Under the pieces are notes generated by a model, which searched no databases, was not told the DNA's origin, and saw nothing but the letters and a program-made list of their open reading frames with translations. The position numbers and the translations under genes are program-made. DNA of 64,000 nt from Sinomonas atrocyanea. GTDB taxonomy: Bacteria; Actinomycetota; Actinomycetes; Actinomycetales; Micrococcaceae. This document shows positions 25,705 to 33,399 of the stretch, piece by piece; within the stretch, counting starts at the first letter, position 1; every line of letters starts with the position of its first letter. The stretch covers positions 4,092,001 through 4,156,000 of the forward strand of contig NZ_CP014518.1 in the NCBI RefSeq assembly GCF_001577305.1. Reading direction: 5' to 3'.

Positions 25705-26517
25705 CTAGTACCGGTAGGCCTGCTTGTGGCCGGCCCGGATGATCGGCTCGACATCGCAGATATTCGTGATGACGTTGCCGTGGGTGGGCGCGACGGTGGT
25801 CACGCCGAGCTCTTCGACGAGGCCGAGCACGCGGTCGTAGACGGCGTCGGCGTCATTCGCGAAGCGGGCCCAGTAGAGCGCGCTCCCGGTGAAGAAGGCC
25901 GCGTTCTCCACGGCCACGGGACCCGCGAGCTCGTCCGTCGTGAGACCGCATTCGCCGGGGAGGTGCACCGGGTCCTCGTCGTCGAGTTCCGGACGGTGCA
26001 TGTAGCAGAAGCCGTCTGCGGTGAAGAGCACACCGGACCGGGGCACGAAGCCCCACTGCGTGTTCGGCAGGTCGCGGATGAGAGCCTCGACGATGAGGAA
26101 TTCGTGTCCGCCGAGGTCGATGCTCTCGCCCGGAACGCGGGCCTGGAGGCTCGCCTCGATCTGCGGGTAGAACAGGTGGTAGTCACGGGTATCCCCCACG
26201 ATCTGGACCTTGGGGTACTTCTGGACGAGCCTGGGCAGGTTGCCCGTATGGGGAAGCTCCGGGTGGGTGGGGAACACATAGTCCAGTTCCCGGTCGCCGA
26301 GGAGCTCGTCGAGCTTCTCGGAGATGATGGGCCAGCTCGAGGGGTTGCCCGTGTCGACAAGGAGCGAGGCCGTCTCGCCCTGGACCAGGAACGTCGAGTT
26401 GTGGCCGTGGATGACGCGGCCGTCGATGTTGAACGGGAGGCATGAGCTCAGCCAGGTCACGCCGTCTGCGACGCTCCGCGGGAGGTCGCTGCTCATTGTC
26501 TCAACAAGTTCTTCCAC
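25705..26517 (-). CDS. Flavodiiron-like metallo-beta-lactamase-fold protein, type A copy 2
   Basis: 270 residues, paralogue of 21712-22527 with the same altered site: THPELPHTGNLP keeps the two histidines and the glutamate and has proline for aspartate. The segments VGDTRDYHLFYPQI and FTADGFCYMHRPELDDEDPVHLPGEC are nearly the same in both copies. An alternative start is the ATG at 26496. It follows type B copy 2 after 9 bases, repeating the B-A gene order of the first pair. Confidence 0.8.
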   Translation of the reverse strand: MEELVETMSSDLPRSVADGVTWLSSCLPFNIDGRVIHGHNSTFLVQGETASLLVDTGNPSSWPIISEKLDELLGDRELDYVFPTHPELPHTGNLPRLVQKYPKVQIVGDTRDYHLFYPQIEASLQARVPGESIDLGGHEFLIVEALIRDLPNTQWGFVPRSGVLFTADGFCYMHRPELDDEDPVHLPGECGLTTDELAGPVAVENAAFFTGSALYWARFANDADAVYDRVLGLVEELGVTTVAPTHGNVITNICDVEPIIRAGHKQAYRY

Positions 26518-26526
26518 TGTGTCCTC

Positions 26527-27396
26527 CTAGCCGGCCTGCGGCACGAGTGCGGCGTGCTGCGGTTCGAGGGCCTTGAGCATGAAACCGAGGTGGCGGCGCA
26601 CCACGTCGCGGCCGCGCAGCACGCATCCGCGCGAGGGGGCGATGATCTCCGGGTCGAGCTCGTCGAACTTGGCCGCAATCCAGTCCCGCAGGGGTTCGCG
26701 GTTCGCGCGCGGCAGCCATTCGTACTTCGCGAAGAGGTGGCCGGCCACCTGTTCGGCGGTCGTTGCGTCCTCGGTGGTCGAGTCGATGACCCGGGTTCCG
26801 TCCGGGCGGTCCATGACGCCGTGGGTGAACGTGTCCGAGGTGAAGAGGGCCCCCGTCTCAGCGTCCCAGCCCCAGAACGTCATGAGCAGGCGCAGGAGGG
26901 GCGCCTCGATCTCGAGCGTCCGGCCCGGCGCGACATCGATGGCGGCCGAGCGCGCGAGCGAGTCGCCGTGGCTCGTGCGCTGGGCGTCGATCTGGCGGCG
27001 GCGGCTGCGGAGGCCGGCTCGGGCGAGGTCCTCGAACGCGTCGAACGGATTGATGACTCCGCCGGTGAAGAGTCGCTCGACGTCGAACCTGCGCACGAGG
27101 GGCTCGAGGTTGGAGACGCAGTCCATCTCGGCCCTGGTGAAGAAGACCGAGAGTCCGGCGCCCTCGCCGATGAGGGAGGCGAGGTCTCCGAGGATCTCGT
27201 CGCCGTGGACAGCCAGGCCCGAGTCGACGAGAAGTCGGGGGGCGTACTCGCCGCCCTCGGCCCCAGGCTCCGAAAGCAGGTAGCAGTTCGAGGGCTGGAA
27301 TCCCCGCGACTGCGGGGGGACCCAGCTCACACGGCCATCGAGGGGGATCAGCCCACCGAGGACGACCAGCCTGTCGTTCTTTAATGTAGTGAACAT
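26527..27396 (-). CDS. Degenerate metallo-beta-lactamase-fold protein, type B copy 2
   Basis: 289 residues, paralogue of 22524-23279. The metal motif is again lost: TRAEMDCVSN replaces HxExDH, and APLLRLLMTFW has arginine for the mid-fold histidine, while SDTFTHG is kept. The start codon lies between two operator-like motifs (27378-27392 and 27398-27412), so this gene probably begins a separately controlled transcription unit inside the gene string. N-terminal alignment with copy 1 supports the ATG at 27396. Confidence 0.76.
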   Translation of the reverse strand: MFTTLKNDRLVVLGGLIPLDGRVSWVPPQSRGFQPSNCYLLSEPGAEGGEYAPRLLVDSGLAVHGDEILGDLASLIGEGAGLSVFFTRAEMDCVSNLEPLVRRFDVERLFTGGVINPFDAFEDLARAGLRSRRRQIDAQRTSHGDSLARSAAIDVAPGRTLEIEAPLLRLLMTFWGWDAETGALFTSDTFTHGVMDRPDGTRVIDSTTEDATTAEQVAGHLFAKYEWLPRANREPLRDWIAAKFDELDPEIIAPSRGCVLRGRDVVRRHLGFMLKALEPQHAALVPQAG

Positions 27397-27412
27397 GTCT
27401 TCAATCTATTGA
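27378..27412. promoter_or_regulatory. Tandem island operator motifs over MBL type B start
   Basis: TCTTTAATGTAGTGA at 27378-27392 and TCTTCAATCTATTGA at 27398-27412, each differing from TCTTCAATATAGTGA (31431) in two positions. The two are 20 bases apart, centre to centre, i.e. on the same face of the helix. They cover the start codon of the gene at 26527-27396 and the 38-base gap to the permease gene. Confidence 0.6.
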
Positions 27413-27434
27413 GGCAGAGGTGGGGTGTCAAGGG

Positions 27435-28490
27435 TCACACGCGGGGCGCGGGCACCCTCTTGGAACGGCGCAGCGGGCGGATGGCGAGGCCGCGCGTCCT
27501 GGGGTCGAGCAGTGTGATGAGCACGTCGAGCACCACGTACCCGAACAGGCTCGTCGAGCCCATCACCAGCACGAAGCCCTGGATGACGGGCAGGTCTCCC
27601 TTGAGCACGCCGTCGAGGGACCACCCGCCTACGCCTGGCCACGAGAACACGCTCTCGACGATCGCGGCCCCGCTCAGTGCGGCCGCGAACAGCAGCACCA
27701 TGTACGTCATGAGGGCGGCGCGCACATCGCTCAGGGCGTAGCGGTACACCTGGACCGGCCGGAGTCCGCAGGCCTTCGCGAACTCGATCTGGGGCGAATG
27801 GAGGATCTGCAGGAGACCCGTTCGGACTGTCTTCCCGAAGGGGGCGGCGAAGAACAGGCCCATCGTGACGACGGGGAGCACGGCCCGGCTGGCGACCGAG
27901 CCGAGGATCTTCCAGTTCCCCGCGATCACGGCATCCACGAGCACCGAACCCGTCACCTTGGGGGGCGGGATGTCGGCACTCGCGAGCATCCCCAGGGGCG
28001 CCGGCGCCAGATGCAGCTGCTGGTAGAAGATGAACAGCAGCACGAGGGCGAGCACGAATTCGGGCACTGCCATGAGCACCGACACGCCGGCGGTGAAGGC
28101 CTTGTCGGGGAGCCTGCCGCTGCGGTATGCGGCGAAGGTGCCCATTCCGATGCCGAGCAGGAGCGCGAGGGCCAGGCCCGGGACGAGATAGACGAGGGTG
28201 TTGGGCAACCTCGTCCAGAGCTCCTGGGCGACCGGGGCTCCGGTGAAGAACGAGTGGCCGAGGTCGCCTCCGAGCGTGCGGGCGAGATAGTCGACGTACC
28301 GGTCCCAGAGGGGTTTGTCGAGGCCGAGCTCGGTGTGGATTCGGGCGATGTCAGCGGGGGTGGCATAGTCGCCGAGGAGTGCAACGGCGGGATCTCCAGG
28401 GAGGAGCGAGACGAGGCCGAAGCTCAGCGTCACGAGGCCGAGGAGCAGGCCGAACGCGATGGCCAGTCGCGAGGCGATGTACCGGATCAT
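27435..28490 (-). CDS. ABC transporter permease, DppB/OppB type
   Basis: 351 residues with six predicted membrane segments; the first is IASRLAIAFGLLLGLVTLSF. The N-terminal RYIASRL and the LPGDPA motif are typical of DppB-like permeases, and the EAA-like loop is around EFAKACGLRPVQVYRYAL. It forms the channel of the peptide-type importer with the permease at 30258-31145. Overlaps the ATPase gene by 4 bases. Confidence 0.88.
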   Translation of the reverse strand: MIRYIASRLAIAFGLLLGLVTLSFGLVSLLPGDPAVALLGDYATPADIARIHTELGLDKPLWDRYVDYLARTLGGDLGHSFFTGAPVAQELWTRLPNTLVYLVPGLALALLLGIGMGTFAAYRSGRLPDKAFTAGVSVLMAVPEFVLALVLLFIFYQQLHLAPAPLGMLASADIPPPKVTGSVLVDAVIAGNWKILGSVASRAVLPVVTMGLFFAAPFGKTVRTGLLQILHSPQIEFAKACGLRPVQVYRYALSDVRAALMTYMVLLFAAALSGAAIVESVFSWPGVGGWSLDGVLKGDLPVIQGFVLVMGSTSLFGYVVLDVLITLLDPRTRGLAIRPLRRSKRVPAPRV

Positions 28491-29344
28491 GCGTTGGCCC
28501 CCTTGGTGGGGATGGGGCGGGCGCCGCCGTCCGGTGAGACGAGGGCGCTGCCTTCGGCGGCTGGAACGTAGGGCAGCGGCGGCATCGCTGCCGCCATGAG
28601 GGCTTGCGTGTAGTCCTCCCGCGGGCTGTCGAGCACCTCCTGTGAGGGGCCGGACTCGACGAACCGGCCGCGGTGCATGACCGCGACGCGGGAGCAGAAG
28701 TGGCGGACGGTCTCGATGTCGTGCGAGATGAAGACGTAGGTGAGTCCGCGGGCCCGCTGCAGCCGGGAGAGCATCCGCAGGATCGAGGCGCGGATCGTGA
28801 GATCGAGCGAGGACGTCGGCTCGTCCAGCACGACGATGCTCGGATCCGTGACCAGGGCCCGTGCGATGCCCACGCGCTGCTGCTGGCCGCCGCTGAGGTT
28901 CGCGGGGCGGCGCTCGAGGAATTCGGCCGAGAGCCCGACTTCGCCGAGCGTCCTCTCGACCTTCTCGAGACGCGCTGCGCGGGACCCGCCGAGCTTCGCG
29001 ACGATGAGCGGCTCCTCGACGATCTGGCGCACCGTGAGGCGGGGATTCAGCGACGCGAACGGCTCCTGGAACACGATCTGCCAGCGGCGGCGCTTCCGTC
29101 GCAGCACGCGCGGCGGGAGGGCACGCAAGTCCTGCCCCTCAAGCAGGATCGTGCCTGAGTCAGCCTCATGAAGCCTCACGAGGAGGCGCCCGAGGGTCGA
29201 CTTCCCGGAACCGCTCTCGCCGATGATCCCGAGGCACTCGCCGGGCTCCACATTGAAGGAGATGCCGTCGACTGCCGTCACGGTTCGGCCCTGGGGCGTC
29301 TGGAATGTCTTGCGAAGGTCCTTCACCTCGATGATGGGCATCAT
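28487..29344 (-). CDS. ABC transporter ATP-binding protein, DppF/OppF type
   Basis: 285 residues. Walker A GESGSGKST, Q-loop in WQIVFQEPFASLNPR, signature LSGGQQQRV, Walker B IVVLDEPTSSLDL and the switch histidine in VFISHDIE. The C-terminal extension with DYTQALMAA is typical of the OppF half. Energises the importer with the neighbouring DppD-type ATPase. Start overlaps that gene's stop by 4 bases. Confidence 0.9.
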   Translation of the reverse strand: MMPIIEVKDLRKTFQTPQGRTVTAVDGISFNVEPGECLGIIGESGSGKSTLGRLLVRLHEADSGTILLEGQDLRALPPRVLRRKRRRWQIVFQEPFASLNPRLTVRQIVEEPLIVAKLGGSRAARLEKVERTLGEVGLSAEFLERRPANLSGGQQQRVGIARALVTDPSIVVLDEPTSSLDLTIRASILRMLSRLQRARGLTYVFISHDIETVRHFCSRVAVMHRGRFVESGPSQEVLDSPREDYTQALMAAAMPPLPYVPAAEGSALVSPDGGARPIPTKGANA

Positions 29345-30261
29345 GCGCCTCCTGTCTCAGACAGCGCTGCCTCGGCCTGCCGCGTCCTGGAGGCGGCTTC
29401 GGCGGACGGGCCCCCACGGAGGGGCCAGGCCAGCCGCTCCCCCGGCCGCTCTCTGCGGTCGGTTCCGGGGGGCTCGATGGGCCCGGTGACCGAGCTGAGC
29501 AGTGAGGCGGTGTACGGGTGCCCGGGCGCTGTGAAGACCTTGGAGACGGGCCCCTCTTCGACGAGCTTCCCTTGGTACATCACCAGGACGCGGTCGCAGT
29601 ACTCCGCCACGACGCCGAGGTCGTGGGTCACGATGAGCATCGACCGTCCGCTCCCGCTCGTGAGCCGACGCAGCGTGTCGAGGACCTGGCGCTGCACGGT
29701 GAGGTCGAGCGCCGTCGTCGGCTCGTCCGCGATGACGAGCCGTGGGTTGAGGTAGAGGGCCATGGCTATGACGACTCGCTGCGCCATCCCGCCGCTGAGC
29801 TCGTGCGCGTAGCCGCGGATCACCCGCTCTGGATCGTTCACGCCGGTGGCCTCGAGGAGGCGGAGCGCCCGGTCGCGCGAGGCGGCGTCGACGCGCACGC
29901 CGTGTGCCTTGGCGATGTTCGCGAACTGCCTCTCGAGCCGCAGCACGGGGTTGAGGGCGCTGAACGGATTCTGGGCGACGAAGCCGATCTCCTTGCCCCT
30001 GATCTCGCGCATGCGCCGCTCGGACAGCTCGAGCAGCGGCCGGCCGCCGAAGACGACGCTTCCCTCGGCCACGCGCCCGGGGGGCACGAGCAGCCGCGTG
30101 ATCGATCGGACGACGGTGGATTTGCCGGACCCGGACTCGCCCACGACGCCCACGATTTCCGTCTCCCCCACGTCGAAGGAGATCCCGTGGAGGGCGCGGA
30201 CCGCGTCTCCACGGCCTGCGAATTCGGCGACGAGGCCGCGCACCTCGAGCGCCGCGGTCAT
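29341..30261 (-). CDS. ABC transporter ATP-binding protein, DppD/OppD type
   Basis: 306 residues. Walker A GESGSGKST, Q-loop in GFVAQNPFSALNP, signature LSGGMAQRV, Walker B LVIADEPTTALDL and the histidine of IVTHDLGV. The C-terminal GHPYTASLLSSV and following tail belong to the oligopeptide type, although the usual iron-sulphur cysteines are absent. Start at the ATG at 30261, overlapping the permease stop by 4 bases. Confidence 0.9.
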   Translation of the reverse strand: MTAALEVRGLVAEFAGRGDAVRALHGISFDVGETEIVGVVGESGSGKSTVVRSITRLLVPPGRVAEGSVVFGGRPLLELSERRMREIRGKEIGFVAQNPFSALNPVLRLERQFANIAKAHGVRVDAASRDRALRLLEATGVNDPERVIRGYAHELSGGMAQRVVIAMALYLNPRLVIADEPTTALDLTVQRQVLDTLRRLTSGSGRSMLIVTHDLGVVAEYCDRVLVMYQGKLVEEGPVSKVFTAPGHPYTASLLSSVTGPIEPPGTDRRERPGERLAWPLRGGPSAEAASRTRQAEAALSETGGA

Positions 30262-31145
30262 CGTGCACGCTCCACGCGCTCGATGCGGTTCTCGAGCGCG
30301 CCCGCGAGGATGTTGAGCGAGCCGATGGCGAGGACCATCGCGGCCGTCGGGAAGGCCGAGGCCCACCAGTCGCCGCGGATGAGCATGCTGAAGCCATCCG
30401 AGATCATCCCGCCCCAGCTCGGCTGCGGCGGCTTCGCCCCCACGCCCAGGAAGTTGAGGGCGGCGATCGTCCCGAGCGCATTCGCCGCCGTCAGGGTCGC
30501 CTGGACGAGCACGACGCCGTAGGCATTGCGGAAGATGTGGTTGAACGCGATGCGAAGCGGGGAACAACCGGTGGCGACAGCAGCCTCGACGTAGCGGGCG
30601 GAACGCAGCGAGAGCGCCGCCGCCCGCGAGAGCCGCACGAAGCGGGGCGCTCCGACCACTGCGATCGCCACGACGACGTCGAAGACTGTGCCGCCCATGA
30701 GCTGGATGCCCACGACGGCGATGACGATCGTGGGCAGCGCCGCAAACGCATCGACGACCCGCATGAGGACGTCGCCGACCCTGCCGCTCGTGGCGAACAG
30801 CCCGAGAGGGACGCCGACGGCAAGCGCGAGGGCTGTTGCCCCGACGGCGATCGGGAGGTCGAGCTTCGCCGCCTCGATCGTGCGGGAGAACACGTCCATC
30901 CCGTTGCCGTCCGTGCCGAACCAGTATGTCCCGTTCGGCGCCACCGCGATCGCATTGGGATCCGGCCTGAGGGGGCTGTGGGGATAGGGCAGGACGAGGG
31001 CCAGGAGCGGGAGGCCGATGACCACGGCGGCCGCCAGGGCCGTCACCGCAAGGTGGGACCGTGAGAGAACCTCTGCCCTCCCCCTCCTCGCCCAGTCGGC
31101 GACGCGCAGTCCCGGAGAGGTGCGGGGAATCCCCTGAACGCTCAT
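30258..31145 (-). CDS. ABC transporter permease, DppC/OppC type
   Basis: 295 residues with an N-terminal membrane segment (LAVTALAAAVVIGLPLLAL) and five more. The YWFGTDGNGMDVFSR stretch and the EAA-like loop EAAVATGCSPLRIAFNHIFRN are characteristic of DppC-type permeases. First gene of the long minus-strand operon that runs to 18133, so its promoter lies in the regulatory gap up to 31495. Confidence 0.88.
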   Translation of the reverse strand: MSVQGIPRTSPGLRVADWARRGRAEVLSRSHLAVTALAAAVVIGLPLLALVLPYPHSPLRPDPNAIAVAPNGTYWFGTDGNGMDVFSRTIEAAKLDLPIAVGATALALAVGVPLGLFATSGRVGDVLMRVVDAFAALPTIVIAVVGIQLMGGTVFDVVVAIAVVGAPRFVRLSRAAALSLRSARYVEAAVATGCSPLRIAFNHIFRNAYGVVLVQATLTAANALGTIAALNFLGVGAKPPQPSWGGMISDGFSMLIRGDWWASAFPTAAMVLAIGSLNILAGALENRIERVERAR

Positions 31146-31495
31146 GGGGCGTCCTTCGGGGTCGAGGCACGCACTCCGTTGTGCATGCGCGAGTGGGGGG
31201 CCGACACCTGGGACATGCGGGCTCCTCGTCCTGAATGTCGCGAGAGTTTGAGCATGAATCGAAGCACCATCACTTTATTGAATAGGCAGTCTTCAACTTT
31301 GGAAAGGGGTTGGCATCCCAGCGGGGCGCCTTAGCCGGTCAACCGGCGATTATTCCGCCTTGTTACGGAAGATTGGCACCGGGAGAGTCTGAAAGGAATT
31401 CACAGAACCATTGACACCGCCCTGTGATCATCTTCAATATAGTGACACACACCATACGTTGTTGAAGTTGATCTGGGAAGAGGAGCACACGAGAG
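31146..31495. promoter_or_regulatory. Divergent promoter region of the C-N hydrolysis island
   Basis: 350 bases without a gene and AT-richer than its surroundings. It separates the minus-strand importer operon from the plus-strand aminotransferase operon. Operator-like motifs stand on both sides: TCACTTTATTGAATA (31270-31284, minus-strand sense TATTCAATAAAGTGA) towards the importer and TCTTCAATATAGTGA (31431-31445) towards the aminotransferase. A TTGACA at 31411 and TATAGT at 31438 may form the plus promoter, although the 21-base spacing is long. A GAGGAG ribosome site precedes the aminotransferase ATG. Confidence 0.65.
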
Positions 31496-32482
31496 ATGTC
31501 GACGCTGCGTGAAGAAGCGCCCCTAACCTCGCCCGCACCGGGCCCGGCAGCACCGAAGGGCGGTCCCGCGGTGCGCTATCTGCTGCGCGACGGTGAACTC
31601 GTCGAATACGACGACGCCCGACTGCACGTGCTCAGTACAACGCTCAAGTACGGAGTCGGGGTCTTCGAGGGCTTCCGTGCCTACTGGAGCCAGGACGACC
31701 AGCAGCTGTACGCATTCCGGGTGGGCGACCACATGCGCCGGCTTGTGGACTCGATGCGCGTCGTGGAGATCGACGGGCCCCAGGACACCGACGCCCTGAG
31801 CGAGCAGCTGCTGGGACTCGTCCGTGCCAACGGGCTGCGCAGCAACCTGCACATGCGAGCCCAGGTCTTCGTCGACTCGAGCGACGGCAAGCCCGAGGAC
31901 ACGGGGCCGGCGACCGTCTTCATGGCTGCGATCCCTATGGGCAATTACTTCGGGTCCACGGGCCTCGCCATGCAGATCAGCAGCTGGGCGCGCCTATCGG
32001 ACCGCTCGATGCCGCCGCGCATCAAGTCCATCGCGAACTACCAGAACGGGCGGCTGGCCATGCTCGAGGCACGACGGAACGGCTACGACGCCGCGCTCCT
32101 CATGACCGAGTCCGGGCATGTGGCCGAAGGCGCCGGCTACAACGTCTTCATGGTCCGCAAGGGCAGGCTGTGCACGCCACCCACCACCGACAGCATCCTG
32201 GAGGGCATAACGCGGGACAGCGTCCTGCACCTCGCACGCACCGAGCTCGGACTCGATGTCGACATCCGGCCCATCGACCGTACGGAGCTCTACTCTGCCG
32301 ACGAGGTCTTCGTGTGCGGGAGCGCGGCCGAGGTCAACCACGTCACATCCGTGGACCGGACGCCCATCGGGTCCGGCGCCGCCGGTGAGATCACCGGGCA
32401 GATCCGGCGGCTCTACCTCGACGCAGTGATCGGTCGCGCGGCGGCCGATCGAGGCTGGGCCCAGCCCGTCTACGACGGGTAG
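31496..32482 (+). CDS. Class IV PLP aminotransferase (branched-chain/D-amino-acid type)
   Basis: 328 residues of the IlvE/Dat/PabC fold. The PLP lysine is in PRIKSIANYQNGRLA; GVGVFEGFRAYW and MTESGHVAEGAGYNVFMV are the usual conserved blocks. It is slightly longer than IlvE at the N-terminus because of a Pro/Ala-rich stretch (residues 8-23). In this catabolic setting it more likely removes the amino group of a ring-opened product than makes branched-chain amino acids; that is inference. First of three plus-strand genes; 6 bases before the next. Confidence 0.85.
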   Translation: MSTLREEAPLTSPAPGPAAPKGGPAVRYLLRDGELVEYDDARLHVLSTTLKYGVGVFEGFRAYWSQDDQQLYAFRVGDHMRRLVDSMRVVEIDGPQDTDALSEQLLGLVRANGLRSNLHMRAQVFVDSSDGKPEDTGPATVFMAAIPMGNYFGSTGLAMQISSWARLSDRSMPPRIKSIANYQNGRLAMLEARRNGYDAALLMTESGHVAEGAGYNVFMVRKGRLCTPPTTDSILEGITRDSVLHLARTELGLDVDIRPIDRTELYSADEVFVCGSAAEVNHVTSVDRTPIGSGAAGEITGQIRRLYLDAVIGRAAADRGWAQPVYDG

Positions 32483-32488
32483 GACACC

Positions 32489-33385
32489 GTGGCCACCCCC
32501 CTAGCCGGGCCCTTCGCCCACGCTGGCTTCGATCATGCCTCCGCTGTCTTCACCGCCCTCGCCGAACCCGTCCTCGAAGTCGACCAGGCCGAGCTGTTCA
32601 CCCTCGGCACGCGCAGCCTGTTGACCGGCGGCTTCTTTGAAGCTGGTGAGTTTGAGAAGTGCTCGATCCCGGTGACCGGTCCCGTCCTGGTCCGCGGCGT
32701 GCGCCCTGGCGACGCGCTCCGCGTCGACATCCACGGCATCCGAATCGCGGACCGTGGGGCCATGGTCACGCTGCCGGGACGGGGTGCGTTCAGCGAGCCG
32801 CTGAAACCCTTCGGGCACATCGTTGCGATCCATGACCGCGAGGTTCGCTTCGCCGACGGCGTCTGCATCCCCGTGCGCTCCATGGTGGGCAAGCTCGGCG
32901 TCGCGCCTGCTGATGGCGCCCCGAGCTCGAGCACCGTTGGCCCCTACGGGGGCAACATGGACTGCAAGGACGTGACGGCGGGCTCAGCCGTCATCCTGCC
33001 CGTCCAGACCACCGGCGGCCTGCTGTTCGCGGGCGACCTCCACGCTGCACAGGGCGACGGTGAATGTTCCCTCACGGGCGTCGAAGTGGAGGGCTCGGTG
33101 ACGCTCTCGTGCCGCGTGCTTCCAGGCGTCGCCATCCGCCGGCCCGTCGTCCTCTCCGGCGGGCGCGTCATCACGATCGGCGACGGCGACGACCTGGATG
33201 AGGCAGCGAGAGCGGCGCTCGACGCAATGCTCGACCTCGTCGTCGCCGACCGCTCATGGCCGCGAGAAAAGGCCGCGATGCTGCTCAGCGCAGCCGCCGA
33301 CGTAGCGGTCTCGCAGCTTGTCAACGCACGCGCGTCCGTCAAGGTCAGCCTCGCCGAACGCTACTTCCTGCACCCCCCCTTCTAG
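32489..33385 (+). CDS. Acetamidase/formamidase family amidohydrolase
   Basis: 298 residues of the FmdA/AmdA family. Characteristic blocks are VRGVRPGDALRVDI, the GPYGGNMD motif and GGLLFAGDLHAAQGDGE, which holds the metal-binding histidine and acidic residues. These enzymes hydrolyse formamide, acetamide or related short amides to ammonia and the acid. It starts with GTG 6 bases after the aminotransferase stop. Likely removes a one- or two-carbon amide formed by the other hydrolases of the island. Confidence 0.88.
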   Translation: MATPLAGPFAHAGFDHASAVFTALAEPVLEVDQAELFTLGTRSLLTGGFFEAGEFEKCSIPVTGPVLVRGVRPGDALRVDIHGIRIADRGAMVTLPGRGAFSEPLKPFGHIVAIHDREVRFADGVCIPVRSMVGKLGVAPADGAPSSSTVGPYGGNMDCKDVTAGSAVILPVQTTGGLLFAGDLHAAQGDGECSLTGVEVEGSVTLSCRVLPGVAIRRPVVLSGGRVITIGDGDDLDEAARAALDAMLDLVVADRSWPREKAAMLLSAAADVAVSQLVNARASVKVSLAERYFLHPPF

Positions 33386-33399
33386 CTATGGAGGCTCCC

